Position numbers and translations under genes: made by a program
Notes under the pieces: model-generated
What the model was told of the DNA's origin: nothing
Databases searched by the model: none
The model's input: the letters and a program-made list of their open reading frames with translations, nothing else
DNA from: Allium sativum
Taxonomy: Eukaryota; Streptophyta; Magnoliopsida; Asparagales; Amaryllidaceae
NCBI GenBank assembly: GCA_030737875.1
Contig: CM060918.1
Span: 777,102,552-777,166,551, forward strand
Direction: 5' to 3'
DNA length: 64,000 nt
Shown here: positions 60,425-64,000 of the stretch, one piece after another
How the letters are laid out: the number at the start of each line of letters is the position of its first letter
How positions within the stretch are numbered: the first letter of the stretch is position 1

Positions 60425-61634
60425 GGGAAAAAAATGAATCATGAACAAAGGTATTTATAAAGCGAGAAGCACTATAGATGAGAACAACGTGTTTCAAGTG
60501 CTATCGCGTAGGCATGCACGAGAATGCAGGAGGGTTAGAGGGTAGGCAGTATTCTCATTTCCTTTGATTAGCGATGATGGTGATACAATGAATGCAGGGA
60601 GTTTTCTATTCAATGCAGTGTACTGATGAGGATAGTTAGGCTTGAGGAACGCAGGCTCAGGGGGTACAGTCTTTTTTTTTTCTTTTCTTAAGCGTGAAAT
60701 TCTGAAATTTTTAGCATAGGACTTAAGTTTTCCCCATTTATTTTAATTTAATATGGTTAGTTTAGACAACCGCTATATAACTGTCTATTAAATACACACA
60801 TTATTACACACCAACTCCAAACACAACGAAAATGGATGTGCAGTTATGCCTTAATGTTCCGGTCCCAATGAAATTAATTTCGTTGAAAACAGACTCCGTT
60901 TGCACAACGCCGTTATTTTAATTTCAAAATATTTATCAATTCACCCTTAAATTACACATACAGATAAAACAACTATGATTGGCTCCAAACTGAAAATCTA
61001 GTAATAACTAGTTGTGTGTATTCCAATAAAATATGTTTCGTCGAAAACGGAGGTCATCTGGAAAAAAACTATATTTTAAAGCTTATTTAATATCGATAAA
61101 ATATTAAATAAATCCCAAAACAATTCATTTAAAAAAATTATTGTTATCATATATCTCCAAATTAAATGTTATACAGCTTCAAAATAAACCAATATATATT
61201 TTAAACCCAACAATTTAAAATTCTGGTTTAAACGATATTCAAATTATATAGAAATTCCTTTATATTTTATATAATAAATGTTATCGTTTATTTACGAATT
61301 CCATAACGACTATTCAAAAATTCGATTGGACATTACTAATAATTTATAAGTTGAAATCTCTATTTTGCTCTTTCATTAGAAAAATATAATTAAATAGATT
61401 CAAACATTTCTTGTTTCATAGAATTTCGACTTAAAACTGATTCTGTATATTCAATTGAAGTTCAAAACGAAATTTACGAACTATCGCGACGTTACGAGCT
61501 TGATTTAAAATTACGTATAAATTATATGTTCGAATTTTGTTTTATAAACGAATTACATAGTATGAATCCATTTATACTTCCAAATCAATATTTAAATATT
61601 AAATATCTAACTACCAAAAATGTGGGATGTTACA
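60425..61634 (-). repeat. E0 LTR copy B, segment 3 (outer end of E0)
   Basis: Matches copy A 40391-41624 and ends GTGGGATGTTACA at 61634, the right border of E0. The next five bases, AAGCC, would be the target duplication. AT-rich, no coding. Confidence 0.85.
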
Positions 61635-62689
61635 AAGCCACCTTTAATAAAAGCGGGACATGGAGCGTGTTCTGTACAAACGGTAATAGCATATTTGAAC
61701 GATGTATTTGAGCATGGAAGTTGTTGGAACAAGTAATACATTTGGGGCTATGAACATGATATTTGAGTAGAGTATTTTAGAGAGCATTCAAATTATGATT
61801 TTTAATTTATTTGATTTATTGTTTATTAATTATTATTTTGATGGTGTAATCTAAAGTTAACGATTGCAAATAATAGAAGTTAAATTACTCAATTTATCAT
61901 TAAAAGAAACCAATGCATTATAAATTCAGATGCATGCCCAAAAAACAAACTAAAACTACATGGGATGGCTGTTAATACAGTCATTTGATACATGATAAAT
62001 TCTTGTATCTCGCTATAAACAAAGTTTTCACAATATCCAAGTTTATGAGATCGTTACGAAAAATCATCATAATCTCCCATTGAATAGGCACAACAGGCCT
62101 TTTTTTTTGAATTTGTTCAGGAGGAAAATCAACCGGAGGCGTAAAACCCTCTCTAGTGCACCTAGCTCGGTCCGCAAGCATCACATAAGTGGTTAATATT
62201 ATTGTATGCTCATAGTAAGCTTTTAGCATGTCATTTCGGGTTTCGAACCCGCACCACTGTTATAATGGTGCAAGTCCTTAAATGTTGGGCTACTGCTGCG
62301 GACAATAGTATACATTATAACATTATAATGTCACACGATGTTGGTTGGTTAGACTGTCGTCTTGACGAAAGACCGTCCAATGCCATGCATGTTTGAGCTG
62401 TCATGCTTGGAGTGCCTACTACTCTAAGTTTAGCTAGTTTAGCGCACGGCGCACCCAATAAGAGGACTAAGGATGTGTGCTTAGGGCACGGTAACATGGT
62501 ATTTGAGCGTGACACTGTTGTAAACAGGGAATGCATTTTTTTGCTACGAACGGGGTACTTGAGAGGAGTATTAAATCGTTAATTTATTTGTTTTGAATTA
62601 ATTTATGCGTTTAATTTTATGAAATGCCAACATTTTGGAAAGATTATACCATATTAGTCTCACGTTGCCAAAGTAATATAAGCATCTCG

Positions 62690-62762
<73 letters not shown>

Positions 62763-63515
62763 TGAGCATGCAAACATTATAAAATCAATTGAAATAAAAC
62801 AAATCCGGTTTGAACACACATGAAGGCTTGATACTAATACATACATATTAAAAATGCCAAAAATGGACACGAAGGCGCATGCGTGCATACACACGAGTTA
62901 ACGCGTTGCTGCGAACAGGCCCTAATTTGTATCGACAACAACTTCAGTGAAAGCTCGGGCTTTTAGATTTGGAAGCATCAGATATTGTTAAATTTAGGTG
63001 ATACAAAATCATAAATAGATGGAAAGTAAATATTTGTTTAATATGGAAATGCATGGATTAATTGATTGCATTTTCATGAGATGGAAAGAAATAAATGCAG
63101 ACATTAATTTCTTCCATCTATGCTAAAGAAACGGATTGATTTACTTCCTATGTTTGCACATTTGTTGCAATGGTAATTTGCCCCCATTATAGTATTACCA
63201 TATGTTGGTAATTTAATTGATGACTCACATAGATTTGCACTGGCTATATATTGAGGGTTATATTTCATTGTAAATTATCCTGGCTTGGAGGCAGTAATCT
63301 CCAATGGTGTCTCTTCTAATTAAACCTATTTGAGGTTTGGATATGTAAACTCTTATTTTATAATCTCTTGTAATTCTCTCATATGGAATAAAATCTCTCT
63401 CTTTTGGACTGAACGTACACTATCTCGATGATAGTGGAACCAGTATAAATATTATGTGTCTCTTTGTTTCTCTGTTATAGTTATTTACTATTTTGTTAAT
63501 GTAATAGAATAATGT
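61635..63515. other. Unassigned flanking DNA
   Basis: No ORF that looks like a gene and no LTR border. GGTTTCGAACCCGCACCACT at about 62238 resembles, on the minus strand, a tRNA-type B box (GGTTCGAAACC), with a possible SINE or tRNA-derived origin. A microsatellite lies at 62690-62757. Confidence 0.5.
62690..62757. repeat. (TG)n(TA)n compound microsatellite
   Basis: A run of TGTGTG passes into about 25 TA units and ends TACACATATA. Likely variable in length. Confidence 0.93.
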
Positions 63516-64000
63516 TGAGACGACCCGATTTCCCGTTCTCACGGAAACAAGGTTATCTTTGGAATATAACACAGAAACATATAATAGCAGAATAGAATTA
63601 AATAAATACACCAGAATGAACAACAAAATATACTGGATAAAAGTAATCATCAGAGTTACACAGTATACAGGATCTTACTTAGTACAAATACAGTTCAGCT
63701 ATACATAAATGTCTACAGCGGAAATAAACAAAGTATGTACAATAGGAGCTGAACAGCATAAAAAGAAATAAATGATAGAATCCACCTTCAGCTCCAGCTA
63801 TCCAGAAAGAACCAGCTAAACCTGAATACAAGGCTGCCCGTGTAGAAAAAGGGGCACCCGAGTTTGAAAGTGAAACAAACTACGAGTCAGTCATGGGACT
63901 GGTATGAGAAATCCACTCAACACATATATAATTGGCTAATCACAGGACCACGCCACTTTCGTGGAACGGGTTTACTCCATTGGATTGCCAGTGCTTTTAA
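63516..64000 (-). mobile_element. Start of another LTR, leaves the window
   Basis: TGAGACGACCCGATTTCCCG resembles the start of the solo LTR at 565 (TGAAACGACCCGAACTTCCC). I take it as the left border of an LTR of a related family; the right border is outside. Orientation is guessed from the solo LTR. Confidence 0.45.

Overview
The window is a stretch of plant nuclear intergenic DNA, almost certainly from an angiosperm, built from nested LTR retrotransposons. Evidence for this: Ty3/gypsy chromovirus polyproteins with a C-terminal chromodomain-like tail, tRNA-iMet primer sites (TGGTATCAGAGC), a SIRE-like Ty1/copia gag, and an insert made of chloroplast gene fragments (psaB, rbcL, ycf1, rrn16, ycf2, psbA, rrn4.5). 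I see no host protein-coding gene and no functional RNA gene. Genus cannot be told from this sequence.

Layout. The outermost and oldest unit (called E0) runs from about 3247 to 61634 on the minus strand. It has two LTRs of about 5.7 kb each (copy A on the left, copy B on the right) around an internal region of only 1,135 bp (41625-42759), which holds a primer binding site and a polypurine tract but no coding sequence. Copy A was split by two insertions: E1 (4194-25568, plus strand, Ty3 chromovirus, TSD TACTC) and E3 (28969-40376, minus strand, Ty3 chromovirus, TSD GGTTT). E1 was itself split inside its integrase by a copia-type element, C1 (10336-21030, minus strand, TSD GTTTA), which keeps a decayed gag and has no pol. 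Copy B was split by E2 (43443-54081, minus strand, Ty3 chromovirus, TSD CGCGG/CGCAG) and by a 2.5 kb mosaic of chloroplast gene scraps (57950-60424). Because A and B are copies of one LTR, each gives the uninterrupted target for the insertions in the other, so the insertion points can be read to the base.

Edges. Positions 1-270 are the end of an E0-related LTR in the opposite orientation. A 405 bp solo LTR lies at 565-969 with TSD AGTCT. 970-3246 looks like the end of another LTR-like unit that replaces the first ~260 bp of E0 copy A. From 61635 to 63515 is unassigned flanking DNA with a (TG)n(TA)n microsatellite, and another LTR starts at about 63516 and leaves the window.

How the parts work. 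E1, E2 and E3 each encode one gag-protease-RT-RNaseH-integrase polyprotein. E3 is closest to intact (three nonsense codons, no frameshift), E2 has one frameshift and three nonsense codons, and E1 is heavily decayed. E0 and C1 lack pol and would have needed enzymes in trans. By eye the LTR pairs are about 98% alike in E2 and E3, about 95% in E1 and C1, and about 90% in E0, in agreement with the nesting order.

Most interesting signals. The three Ty3 families share noncoding structures: a 28-29 nt near-palindromic hairpin between pol and the polypurine tract, with a compensatory pair change in E2; a GTCGAC repeat array at the same place upstream of the TATA box in every U3; an 18 nt hairpin next to the polypurine tract, also present in E0; and a GTRAGY...pyrimidine tract-CAG pair in the LTR that looks like an intron in the transcript leader.
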